DNA of 64,000 bases, taken from contig NZ_JABEPP010000004.1 in the NCBI RefSeq assembly GCF_013044135.1, positions 331,331 through 395,330 of the forward strand, in the 5' to 3' direction. Both the position numbers and the translations under genes were made by a program. This DNA is from Enterovirga aerilata (GTDB taxonomy: Bacteria; Pseudomonadota; Alphaproteobacteria; Rhizobiales; Beijerinckiaceae). Shown one piece after another: positions 45,857-53,338 of this stretch (its first letter is position 1; each line of letters starts with the position of its first letter). Below the pieces are notes generated by a model, which saw only the letters and a list, made by a program, of their open reading frames with translations, was not told the origin of the DNA and ran no database searches.

Positions 45857-46581
45857 CGCGCGTACCCCCTGATTTCCGTGTTCGGGGAGAGCGGCCGCCC
45901 GAGGTCGAGCGCGATCTCGCCCGCGAGCGCGAGGTTCATGAGAGCGGTGTAGGCGCGGCACTCGCCGGGCTGGCCGGGGAGGCGAGCCGCGGCCGCCACC
46001 GCGGCGATGGTCGTCGGCGACGGGAGCTTGGCGAGGAGGTCGCGCACACGCAGGACGGCCGCCTCGTCTCGGACGATGTAGCGGTGCCGTTCCATGATCT
46101 GGGCGTTGCCGAGCCGGGGTTGCGCCCGGATCTCGTCCTCGCTGACGACGGCGAAGGTCACGCCGTGATCGACGGCATAGGCCTCCGTGATGAAGGGCTC
46201 GCGCGCCGTCCATTGAGGGAGTGTGGTGAAGAAGCGCGCCTTCGCGTCCAGGACGACGATCTCGCCGGACCGGTAGCGGACGGTAACGTCCGGCACGTAG
46301 GTCCGGGGGACGGACCCGCCGCGCCCGTCGGGTGTGAAATACCGCAGCTCGTGCGATTCGACGGCGTAATGCGCGATGTCGGGATTGGCCCCGAGCAGCG
46401 TGCGGAGATCGCGCTCCAGGAGCGAGCGAAAGGGCGCCGGGCCGAGGGCCTTGTGGTCGGCCCCCGCGCCGTCGAGGGCGTGGCCGTAGTTGAAGCGCGG
46501 CGTCTTGCGCACCACCGGCGCTCCCGGGAACAAGCCGAGATCGTCGGGGTGCACGGACGAGATCTTCCGCGCGGCGCTCAC
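45853..46581 (-). CDS. TnsA-like endonuclease (catalytically intact copy)
   Basis: This 242-aa protein has a TnsA-type PD-(D/E)XK nuclease: helix Glu in LLERDLRTLLG, then YVPDVTVRYRSGEIVVLDAKAR giving PD and DxK. A C-terminal helical region (about 140-242) could contact TniB. TnsA cuts the 5' transposon ends, allowing cut-and-paste movement. The gene overlaps tniA (ATGA) and the upstream TnsA-like paralogue (4 nt). Confidence 0.75.
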   Translation of the reverse strand: MSAARKISSVHPDDLGLFPGAPVVRKTPRFNYGHALDGAGADHKALGPAPFRSLLERDLRTLLGANPDIAHYAVESHELRYFTPDGRGGSVPRTYVPDVTVRYRSGEIVVLDAKARFFTTLPQWTAREPFITEAYAVDHGVTFAVVSEDEIRAQPRLGNAQIMERHRYIVRDEAAVLRVRDLLAKLPSPTTIAAVAAAARLPGQPGECRAYTALMNLALAGEIALDLGRPLSPNTEIRGYAR

Positions 46582-47648
46582 GCGATGGCTCCCTTGCCCA
46601 CGCGCGTGGTTCCGTCGAACGGCTTGCTGAGGTCGAGGCTCACCTCGCCCCGGAGCGCGAGGTTCATGAGGCAGCCGAGCACCCGGTCGAGCACGGGCCG
46701 GGTCGTCAGCTTCGCCCGGCGATGGACGGCCTTCACGGTGGTCGGCACCCCGTGCAGGGCGAGAACCGCGCGCACCTTCTTCAGGTCGGCTTCGGTGGCT
46801 TCCGGAGCGCGCTGCAGCATCAGTTCACGGTTCCGGCGCGGGTGACGAGCGAATGGCTTGTGCTCGCTCCAGCGCAGGAAGGTGACGCCGTGGCGCTTGT
46901 ACGCCGCCCGGATCGCCTCGGCTTCGAGCGCACGCCGGGCGCCGTTTGCGCCGGGCTCCCAGGACGGTGCGAGGGCCAGGGTCGAGACCTCGCCGCTCGT
47001 GCGGACGAACACGAAATCGGGCACGAAGGAGCGCATGACGGTCCGCCCGCCTTCCACGAAGGGGTAGGTCAGGACGTGAGCGCGGGGCAGGATGCGCGTG
47101 ACCTGCGGGTCGCAGGCGAGCATCTGGACCGCAGCCGCTTCCAGGCTCGTCGCCGTCACGTGGTAGCCGTTCGGCAACTTCTCCGAACGGACCACGTCGG
47201 GAACCTCGTCGCGGCGGGCGGCCGCGGGGCAACGGAACGCGCGGTTCGGGTCGAGGCCGAGATGGTCCGGGTAGATCGACGAAACCAGGTGGCCCGCCAC
47301 ATCCCGCTTCACGACATCGGTCCTGGGATCGAGCACGGGGATGTCCAGGCGAACAATGTCCTGTTCTTCCGACAGGGGCGCCGCGGGCAGGGGAATGTGG
47401 CGGGTCTGGGCGAAGTGAAGAGCGGACATGCGGAAATCCTCAGCGGCGGACAAAGCGCGCGGGAGCGGCTCGCCCCGCTCGGGAGCGGCACGATGAGCTT
47501 CGACCGAATTGTCCGGCAGGTTGCCGAAGTAGACGGAAGTCGGATCCGGACGGACGCCCGACAGAACGATCGTCGGGAGGCGGAAGGCGCGCTCCCGGGT
47601 GGCTTGGTGGGCGGGCATCCCAACCGGGACGATGTTGGACCTGGACAT
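46578..47648 (-). CDS. TnsA-like protein (second copy, catalytic Lys apparently lost)
   Basis: This 356-aa paralogue of the downstream TnsA-like protein has a matching C-terminal end: LMNLALRGEVSLDLSKPF here, LMNLALAGEIALDLGRPL there. The nuclease core reads SLEAAAVQMLA and FVPDFVFVRTSGEVSTLALAPSW. PD is kept, but the DxK of the neighbour is replaced by LAP, so it is probably inactive in cutting. The N-terminal 120 residues are an extra, unrecognised region. First gene of the operon, AGAGG before ATG 47648. Confidence 0.65.
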   Translation of the reverse strand: MSRSNIVPVGMPAHQATRERAFRLPTIVLSGVRPDPTSVYFGNLPDNSVEAHRAAPERGEPLPRALSAAEDFRMSALHFAQTRHIPLPAAPLSEEQDIVRLDIPVLDPRTDVVKRDVAGHLVSSIYPDHLGLDPNRAFRCPAAARRDEVPDVVRSEKLPNGYHVTATSLEAAAVQMLACDPQVTRILPRAHVLTYPFVEGGRTVMRSFVPDFVFVRTSGEVSTLALAPSWEPGANGARRALEAEAIRAAYKRHGVTFLRWSEHKPFARHPRRNRELMLQRAPEATEADLKKVRAVLALHGVPTTVKAVHRRAKLTTRPVLDRVLGCLMNLALRGEVSLDLSKPFDGTTRVGKGAIA

Positions 47649-47749
47649 GGGACAAGACCTCTCTGTCCGGCGCGCAGGGGCGCTCCGGGCGTGGCAGTCG
47701 TGGTCTGGTGGGGCCGGCGCGTGACGCCGGACGCGGCTAGGCGGTGATC

Positions 47750-47784
47750 ACCCGCAGGATGTCCGTCCAGGGCATCCTGCGGGT
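47750..47784. terminator. Perfect 12-bp hairpin after the small ORF
   Basis: ACCCGCAGGATG (47750-47761) pairs perfectly with CATCCTGCGGGT (47773-47784) across an 11-nt loop. It begins 6 nt after the stop of the 50-aa ORF (minus strand) and lies about 100 bp before the first TnsA-like gene. No T-run follows, so it may be a Rho-dependent pause site, a processing hairpin or a regulator site. Confidence 0.5.
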
Positions 47785-47789
47785 CGAGC

Positions 47790-47942
47790 TCAGGCGGCGA
47801 GCCAGGGTCCGCTCAGCTTGAGCTTGCGCGCCAACAAGGGCGCGGTCGGGTGGTAATCGCCCCACTCGTCGAAGTCGGGATCGAGAACCCGGAGGGTGTC
47901 GAGCCAATACGGCGCGTCGTCGTGATCGAGGTCGGTCAGCAT
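47790..47942 (-). CDS. Small acidic protein (50 aa) downstream of repeat copy A
   Basis: ATG 47942 is preceded by GGATAAGGA at ideal spacing and encodes 50 residues beginning MLTDLDHDDAPYWLDTLRVL and ending KLKLSGPWLAA. It is acidic with many Asp and Trp, no Cys and no signal. A 12-bp hairpin follows its stop. The layout (218-bp repeat, short ORF with a strong ribosome binding site) is mirrored at 48301-48753. No family recognised; a secreted or modified peptide cannot be excluded. Confidence 0.45.
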   Translation of the reverse strand: MLTDLDHDDAPYWLDTLRVLDPDFDEWGDYHPTAPLLARKLKLSGPWLAA

Positions 47943-48035
47943 TCCTTATCCTTTCCGGTCGGAATGCCTCGGTCGTCCGGCTGCCCGGCCCTCATGGGCT
48001 TGCGGTGCAGCGCCTCCAGCTGTAGATGGGAGACA

Positions 48036-48253
48036 CCAGGGACGGCTTACGCCGCCTCTGGCCGGATCGACCGAGGCTTGAAGATCGCGTTCCCCGGGTA
48101 GGGTGCGAAATCGGTGTCGGAGAAACGGACAAGGCTTCGACGGGGGTGCAATTTCGTCGAGGTCCATGCGTCCATTCCCGCGACGGGATGGGCTCACACA
48201 GGGCGCGCGACCGAGTCGTGCGCCTTTTGTGTTTTCGGCGGCCCGCGCGCCGG
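48036..48253. repeat. 218-bp direct repeat, copy A
   Basis: From CCAGGGACGGCTTACGCC to GCGCGCCGG this segment repeats at 48535-48753 in the same orientation with about four differences, one a single-base indel. On the minus strand it precedes the 50-aa ORF. A frame inside each copy (MDLDEIAPPSKPCPF on the minus strand) is conserved. The only difference in it is synonymous (CCT/CCC), which is too little to prove coding. It may carry a promoter or structured leader. Confidence 0.75.
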
Positions 48254-48300
48254 GTTGGCACCCGAATGCATGCTTGTTCTCCGTTGGAGACCGACAGCGA

Positions 48301-48441
48301 TCAGGCGGCCGCGCTTGCCGGAATGCCGTGCACGGGCGGAGGGGGCGGGTAGAAGTCGCCGCCCTCGTCGGGGGCGAACGGGCAGGACAGATGGTCCATC
48401 GGCGAGATGCCGAGGTTGAGCTGGCTGTAGTTTTCGGACAT
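48301..48441 (-). CDS. Small protein (46 aa) downstream of repeat copy B
   Basis: ATG 48441 has GAGGAAGG upstream at good spacing and encodes 46 residues: MSENYSQLNLGISPMDHLSC at the start, a YPPPPPVHG stretch, and an Ala-rich end. It contains one Cys and is acidic. It has no clear similarity to the 50-aa peptide of the sister cassette, although both sit behind a copy of the same 218-bp repeat. Function unknown. Confidence 0.45.
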   Translation of the reverse strand: MSENYSQLNLGISPMDHLSCPFAPDEGGDFYPPPPPVHGIPASAAA

Positions 48442-48534
48442 TGTTAACCTTCCTCGGGCTATGACCCCCGATCAGGTCCGTCTCTGTTCAGAAAATGCTT
48501 GCAGCGACGCGCTAGCAGGCGTATAGAACAGATT

Positions 48535-48753
48535 CCAGGGACGGCTTACGCCGCCTCTGGCCGGATCGACCGAGGCTTGAAGATCGCGTTCCCCGGGTAG
48601 GGTGCGAAATCGGTGTCGGAGAAACGGACAGGGCTTCGACGGGGGTGCAATTTCGTCGAGGTCCATGCGTCCATTCCCGCGACGGGGATGGGCTCACACA
48701 GGGCGCGCGACCAAGTCGTGCGCCTTTTGTGTTTTCGGCGGCGCGCGCGCCGG
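48535..48753. repeat. 218-bp direct repeat, copy B
   Basis: This near-identical partner of 48036-48253 is one base longer through an extra G in the GACGGGGATGGG run. Other differences are scattered single bases. On the minus strand it precedes the 46-aa ORF. Identity stops sharply at both edges (CCAGGGACGG on the left, CGCGCCGG on the right), so it was copied as a unit. Confidence 0.75.
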
Positions 48754-48771
48754 TTTCGAGTGCTTCATACC

Positions 48772-49227
48772 CTAGCTCCCTGAGCTTTCAGCGTTTGTCG
48801 GTGTCTGAGCCCTGAGTTGCGGCGGCGCTCCGGCGAGCGAGAACCAGCGCTTTCCGTTATGGATGGCTAGCCGGTTGGCCTTCACGCGGGCCTTGGCCTT
48901 TTCTGCCGCATCTTTCGTCAGCCCTCCGTCCGTTACGACCTTGTTCAGTTCACCTCCCGACAGACCGGCCGGCCCGGCCTCTTCCAGCGCAGCGAGCATG
49001 AGACGCGCCGCTAGGCTTCTCAGCGGTCGCGCCGGGGCTGCAGGCCCCTCGGGGATTGCTGCCGTCGCGACCGAAGGGGCTGAAGGTCGGTAGTCGTCCC
49101 GCAGGACCAACTCGATTTCCACCTTCAACCGGACGATGTCGTCGTCCAAGTGGCGCCTCTTTTCCTCTAGAAAGGCGACGCTCCGCTTCAGGTCCTCCAG
49201 TCTGCGAATGCGCCCCTCGGGGATCAT
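48772..49227 (-). CDS. Coiled-coil protein with C-terminal winged-helix-like domain
   Basis: This 151-aa protein has an N-terminal coiled coil (about 5-50: LEDLKRSVAFLEEKRRHLDD and on), a Pro/Ala linker, and a C-terminal helix-turn-helix-like part (LMLAALEEAGPAGLSGGELN, then KVVTDGGLTKDAAEKAKARV and KRWFSLAG). ATG 49227 has GGAGAGAG upstream; the frame continues to 49281 without a better start. A small DNA-binding regulator is likely. It lies between repeat copy B and the exonuclease gene on the same strand. Confidence 0.6.
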   Translation of the reverse strand: MIPEGRIRRLEDLKRSVAFLEEKRRHLDDDIVRLKVEIELVLRDDYRPSAPSVATAAIPEGPAAPARPLRSLAARLMLAALEEAGPAGLSGGELNKVVTDGGLTKDAAEKAKARVKANRLAIHNGKRWFSLAGAPPQLRAQTPTNAESSGS

Positions 49228-49342
49228 GTCTCTCTCCGTCGTCCCATTTTGAATCATAAGGTATCGCCCAGGCGCTTGCAATCGAAAAGTATAGGGACGG
49301 ACGTTTGGGACTACACCTGGGCTTGCTGTTCCCGCTTTATAC

Positions 49343-50212
49343 TTAATGATCGCTTGCCTGAGGCGTGGCTCCGGCAGCCGGCTCTGGCGTCAGAGCGTCA
49401 GAGCGGCCCAGCCAGTGGTCGAGGAAGATGCCAAGGTGCGGTCTGGCGATCCGCTCCCGCTGCAGGTATTCGGTCATCGACGCCGCGGATGCGTCATGTC
49501 CGGATCGGTTAGTCCGACCGGACAGAAGGGCGTAGCGATTGTAAAGGTAGAAGGTCTGGATAGTGTCCGTTTCGCAGTAGGCGCGGATACGCGGGAGGTC
49601 GCCGTTGGCGTAAAGGTCTGCGACCATGGCGCCATTCTCACCGATCTTGCCGGGCAGCCCGATGGCCTTTGCGGCTTCGTCCAGGCGCATCTTGGCCGCT
49701 GCACCGTGGGCGGACAGCAGGTCCATGACGTCGGCGTGGTATTCGTCGCTATAGCGCTGGCCGTATCCGTCCCACCGCCCGCCGCGCCGGTGCCAGACCC
49801 CGGTCGAGATGCCGTGTACAAAGGCACGCGCCCGCAGCACCGGCAGGTCGAAACTTCGTCCGTTCCAGGTCGCTAGCCGATAGTTTCCGCGTTCGAGGAG
49901 GCGCCAGAAGCCGGCGAGGATGCGGGGCTCGTCCCAATCGACGTCGCCGCCGCTCGCGACGCGCTCGACGGCATAGGTTTCGGGACCGTCGGGCGCGGCA
50001 CGCTCGATGCGCGCCTCGACGAAGGACACGCACACGATCCGGTTCCAGAGGGGCTTTGGCATTTGGCTGCCCCAGTCCTCCGGGACGAGAGCGGCCGCAG
50101 GCACGGTTTCGACATCGATGCAGAGGAGCTTGTCCGGTCGGCGGAGATCCACAGCCGCTCGCGGCGGCTGCCAGGTTCGGCCGGCGGTCTCTGGGATGGT
50201 TGCGAGATGCAT
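49343..50212 (-). CDS. PolB-like 3'-5' exonuclease
   Basis: This 289-aa protein of the predicted PolB-type 3'-5' exonuclease family has DEDD motifs: LLCIDVETVPAAALVPEDW (Exo I DxE), ATWNGRSFDLPVLRARAF (Exo II) and IRAYCETDTIQTFYLYNRY (Exo III, YxxxD). ATG 50212 overlaps the region just after the metallophosphoesterase stop (TGA at 50214-50216), so they are one operon. It may act in DNA or RNA processing for the mobile element. The C-terminal 40 residues are variable. Confidence 0.8.
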   Translation of the reverse strand: MHLATIPETAGRTWQPPRAAVDLRRPDKLLCIDVETVPAAALVPEDWGSQMPKPLWNRIVCVSFVEARIERAAPDGPETYAVERVASGGDVDWDEPRILAGFWRLLERGNYRLATWNGRSFDLPVLRARAFVHGISTGVWHRRGGRWDGYGQRYSDEYHADVMDLLSAHGAAAKMRLDEAAKAIGLPGKIGENGAMVADLYANGDLPRIRAYCETDTIQTFYLYNRYALLSGRTNRSGHDASAASMTEYLQRERIARPHLGIFLDHWLGRSDALTPEPAAGATPQASDH

Positions 50213-50213
50213 G

Positions 50214-51131
50214 TCAGACCTCCAGGACGAGGGCGGGATCGAACGAGCGATTGTGTTCGGCGCGTCCGCGGGGATTGGCGACGACGCGTGTGTCGCCGAG
50301 GCGGTAGGCAACCGGGCGCGGCACGTGACCGTGCAGCCAAAGGGCCGGGGCTCCCCAGCGGGTCATCACGGCCTCCAGGTTCGAGGCGAGGAAGGCTGCC
50401 CGCCAGGGCTCCCAGGTTCGCGCGGCGATGTCCGGCGGCAGCGAGGACACGGATGGTGCGAAGTGAGTAACCACCACCGCGCGGTCTCCTCTTCGCACTC
50501 CGGGGACGAGGGTGCGCGGCGACGCGCCGTGCCCGCCGGCCTGAACCACGATGCTGGCGAGGCAGTCCTCGATAAAGGCGCGCGAGCGCGCATGCAGGCC
50601 GGAGACGTCGTGTGGCGCGAGCGGCCGTCCGCGTCCGAGAAGGATCTGGCGTTCCCCGGGCCAGGCGTTGCGGGCGTAGGCTCGGGCTTGGCTGGCCGTG
50701 CACGGGTATCCGAGCGCCCAGTCGGTCCACAGGCACGCTCCGATGACATGGACGCCGCGTCCGTCCCGGCCTGAGAGGCGGACGAGGTCGTCGCAGAGCA
50801 GGGCGATACCGAGATCGCGAGCGCGTTTGCGTCCCCCCGCGATGGCCTCGCGGAGCGGGGTGTCGCCGGCGAGTTCCGCGTCGCCAGGCACGAGAACGAG
50901 CGGGCGGCCGCGCCGGACATGGTCGAATGTCTTCGCCAGCCAAGTGAGGGAGGCGTCGAGACCGCGGCGAACGTCGCCGGCGACCAGGATGGCGTCGAAA
51001 TCCGGGAGGGGGTCGGGGATTTGGAACTCGGGCTCGCCGGCGAGGTCGGACATGACCCACAGGCGCATGTCCGGGCGCGGCTCGGCCACGACGGGCCGAG
51101 GGGCCATGGCGAGACGCAGGGCCGTTCTCAT
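50214..51131 (-). CDS. Metallophosphoesterase-like protein with altered metal ligands
   Basis: This 305-aa protein keeps the calcineurin-like frame but with substitutions: LWVMSDLAGEPEF instead of SDLHxE, AILVAGDV (kept), LVLVPGDAELAGD instead of GNHE, VVVTHFAPS (kept) and LWLHGHVPRP where GHxH is usual. Two His ligands and the Asn seem lost, so catalysis may differ or be absent. ATG 51131 overlaps the AAA ATPase stop; the exonuclease gene follows. A structural or regulatory role in a complex is possible. Confidence 0.7.
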   Translation of the reverse strand: MRTALRLAMAPRPVVAEPRPDMRLWVMSDLAGEPEFQIPDPLPDFDAILVAGDVRRGLDASLTWLAKTFDHVRRGRPLVLVPGDAELAGDTPLREAIAGGRKRARDLGIALLCDDLVRLSGRDGRGVHVIGACLWTDWALGYPCTASQARAYARNAWPGERQILLGRGRPLAPHDVSGLHARSRAFIEDCLASIVVQAGGHGASPRTLVPGVRRGDRAVVVTHFAPSVSSLPPDIAARTWEPWRAAFLASNLEAVMTRWGAPALWLHGHVPRPVAYRLGDTRVVANPRGRAEHNRSFDPALVLEV

Positions 51132-52807
51132 TGCAGCACCTGCGTGCGCGAGTGCTCGCGCGCCCGCAGCACGGCTTCGACCGCCCGTCGCAGGCGGCGC
51201 ACGGAGCCGCCGGCCCAGCGCCGGCGCAGGGCGTCGATCTCGAACGCGGCGAGCGGCGGGATGAAGCGAGGGTCCTCGCCATTCGCGCTCGCGATGTCGC
51301 GCAGCACGGCGGCGGCGAGCGCAGGGAGGTGCTCGCGCCGCGGCGCAGGCAGAGTGATGATTTTCAGCCGGTCGAGAAGCGGCCCGGGCAGGCTGTCGCG
51401 GCGATTGGCCGTGAGCACGATCATCACGTGCGACAGGTCAAGTTCTGCCTGCAGACAAGGGTCCTGAAAGCGCGCGCTGTTCTCTCGATCCGTGAAGAGC
51501 AGGAGACTATCCCAAAGTCGTCCGTATTCACTCCTGGTTGCGGCTTTGTCCGCCTCTTCTACGAGGCACATCGGGTTTGCTGTTCCGGACCTGGCGACGG
51601 CCATGAATGGCCGGCAGGGCTCGGCCGAATACCATCGGCGTTCCGTGCCGCCGAAGGAGCCGCCCGCGTCGTTGGTTCCGTCAACGCGGAGCAACGTGAC
51701 GTTCAGGGCATCGGCAAGGATACGGACGAGCATGGATTTTCCCGCGCCGGGCTCGCCCTCGATCAGGATGGGGTTGTCCAGCCGCAGGTAGCGGCCGCGC
51801 GAGACCTGGCCGAGGATGGTCTGGATCGCGTCCTCGGCCTGCGGGAAGTGGGCGAGGAGTTTTGCGCGGACGCGGGCGAGGTCCGGGACGGGGACGAGCG
51901 GGAGCGCGCGGCCAATCGCGTTTTCATAGCCTTTGGCCCATTCCGTCCGGCCGCTGCGTCCGGTGCCGCCGCCCACGCCCGCGCAGACGAGCACGTGGCC
52001 CTCTGGCACGGGTATGGCGGTGGTTTTGCCGGTGTCCGCCGGCTTCTCGGACGGAAGCGCTTTCAGGTCTGGCAGGGGTGAGCGGCCTTCGCGCCGAGCC
52101 CGCTCGCGTTTTGCAACGAAGGCTTCGATGGGATGCGTGGCGCTCCGGCCGAGGCTGACGGCGATGTAGGCGTGCGACTTGTCGCTGAGGTAGTCCGGCG
52201 TGCCGCCGGCGCCCATGATGGACAGGCCGAGTGCCAATTGGCGGGATTCGAGCTTGAGGGTGTCGAAGGCTCCCCCCAGGGCTTCTCGCCAGGCGACGAC
52301 GGCGGCGGCCCGCCGTTCCCGGTCGGCGGGGAACGTTTGCGCGAACAGCGTGTCGAGGTCGGTGACGAAGGCGGCATCCAGTTCGTCCTCGTCGTCGCCC
52401 GTTTGCGCTGCGGCGGAGACGAGCGCGAGTTGGTGCAGCGTAGCGCCGACTTCCGACAGGCGGTCGATGGCTCGCCAGGTTGCACGGGCGAGGCGGCGCG
52501 CGACGGCGCTGTCCTCCGCCGGGCTCCCGAGCATGAGAAAGGCGTCGGCGATGTCGCGCGCGGCTTGGCTCTCCGTGCTGACGGCCAGGGCATCGAGGAT
52601 GGCGATCTCGCCGGAGGGGAGCTTGCAGCCGTGTTCGATCCACTGCGCGAGCGGCGGTTCCAGGGACGGGTCGAGCGCGCCGGCTTCGGCGGCGAGGTCG
52701 TGTGCGAGAACGGTCGCCCTGGTTCCTTCGCCAAGGCCGGCGCGCAGGACCCGCGGGAACTCACGCAAGACGATTTGGCGGGCGACGAGGTGGGGGACGC
52801 TGGCCAT
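51128..52807 (-). CDS. Lon-like AAA+ ATPase
   Basis: This 559-aa protein has a helical N-terminal half without a known domain and an AAA+ module starting near 335: Walker A ILIEGEPGAGKSMLVRILAD, Walker B MCLVEEADKAA (Glu replacing the usual first Asp), sensor 1 VLTANRRDSL and an arginine-finger-type LLDRLKIITLPAP. The AAA part resembles Lon, but no protease domain follows. ATG 52807 has GGAG upstream; the open frame to 53005 is Arg-rich and not used. Likely a remodelling ATPase in the five-gene cluster. Confidence 0.75.
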   Translation of the reverse strand: MASVPHLVARQIVLREFPRVLRAGLGEGTRATVLAHDLAAEAGALDPSLEPPLAQWIEHGCKLPSGEIAILDALAVSTESQAARDIADAFLMLGSPAEDSAVARRLARATWRAIDRLSEVGATLHQLALVSAAAQTGDDEDELDAAFVTDLDTLFAQTFPADRERRAAAVVAWREALGGAFDTLKLESRQLALGLSIMGAGGTPDYLSDKSHAYIAVSLGRSATHPIEAFVAKRERARREGRSPLPDLKALPSEKPADTGKTTAIPVPEGHVLVCAGVGGGTGRSGRTEWAKGYENAIGRALPLVPVPDLARVRAKLLAHFPQAEDAIQTILGQVSRGRYLRLDNPILIEGEPGAGKSMLVRILADALNVTLLRVDGTNDAGGSFGGTERRWYSAEPCRPFMAVARSGTANPMCLVEEADKAATRSEYGRLWDSLLLFTDRENSARFQDPCLQAELDLSHVMIVLTANRRDSLPGPLLDRLKIITLPAPRREHLPALAAAVLRDIASANGEDPRFIPPLAAFEIDALRRRWAGGSVRRLRRAVEAVLRAREHSRTQVLQ

Positions 52808-52851
52808 CGGCACTCCTGCGAAGGTGATCGGACGGGGCGGGCTTTCTCTGC

Positions 52852-53262
52852 TCAGCGAGGTCGCCTCGGACGTGCGGCGTCGACCATCGGGCAGCGCCGC
52901 GCCCAGGCCTGGGCCAGGGCATCCGCACGGATGTCGCCGTTGGCTCGGGCAAGCGCTTCGAGGCCGTGGGCGAGCACGAGGGCGGCGGCGGGGTTGCCGC
53001 CGCATGCGGCCGGTACGAGCGCGGTCATGGCGAGGTCGAAGGATGCGGTTTGCGGACCGGCGCGGTCGTGTAGGCGCTCGACGCCGATGCCGACTGCGGC
53101 GAAAGCTTCCCCTCGAACGGCTGCGGGCCAGCGCCGGTCCAGCAGTTGCAGCTGTCCTTCAGCGAGGGTGTCCCGGACCGACCGGAGTTCTTTTGCGCCG
53201 ATGTCGTCCGGGTGGAGGGAGCGCCAGACGGCGAGCGCGTGAATGGCCTTGTTCTTTCGCAT
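52852..53262 (-). CDS. Uncharacterised helical protein in the AAA/exonuclease cluster
   Basis: I do not recognise this 136-aa, Ala-rich, all-helical protein (starts MRKNKAIHALAVWRSLHPDD). GGAGGAC stands before ATG 53262. It lies 44 nt upstream of the AAA ATPase gene and 76 nt downstream of the ParA-like gene, all on the minus strand. Cotranscription is likely. Function unknown. Confidence 0.55.
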   Translation of the reverse strand: MRKNKAIHALAVWRSLHPDDIGAKELRSVRDTLAEGQLQLLDRRWPAAVRGEAFAAVGIGVERLHDRAGPQTASFDLAMTALVPAACGGNPAAALVLAHGLEALARANGDIRADALAQAWARRCPMVDAARPRRPR

Positions 53263-53338
53263 GGGTCCTCCGGGCGCAAAGCTTCGCCGTCCCGGTCAGG
53301 AACCGGGCGCTGGGTAATGCTGGTTGTGGGAGAAGGTG

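Noticed and set aside
39548..47648. CRISPR-associated transposon
   Set aside because: No cas12k, Cascade genes or repeat-spacer array are present in the window.
48036..48753. Minus-strand frames MDLDEIAPP... inside both 218-bp repeats as genes
   Set aside because: Weak ribosome binding sites and different C-termini; only one synonymous difference exists, so coding cannot be shown. Kept as part of the repeats.
39214..49340. Transposon terminal repeats
   Set aside because: No convincing pair of inverted ends with repeated TniA sites could be found by eye; a computed search would be needed.
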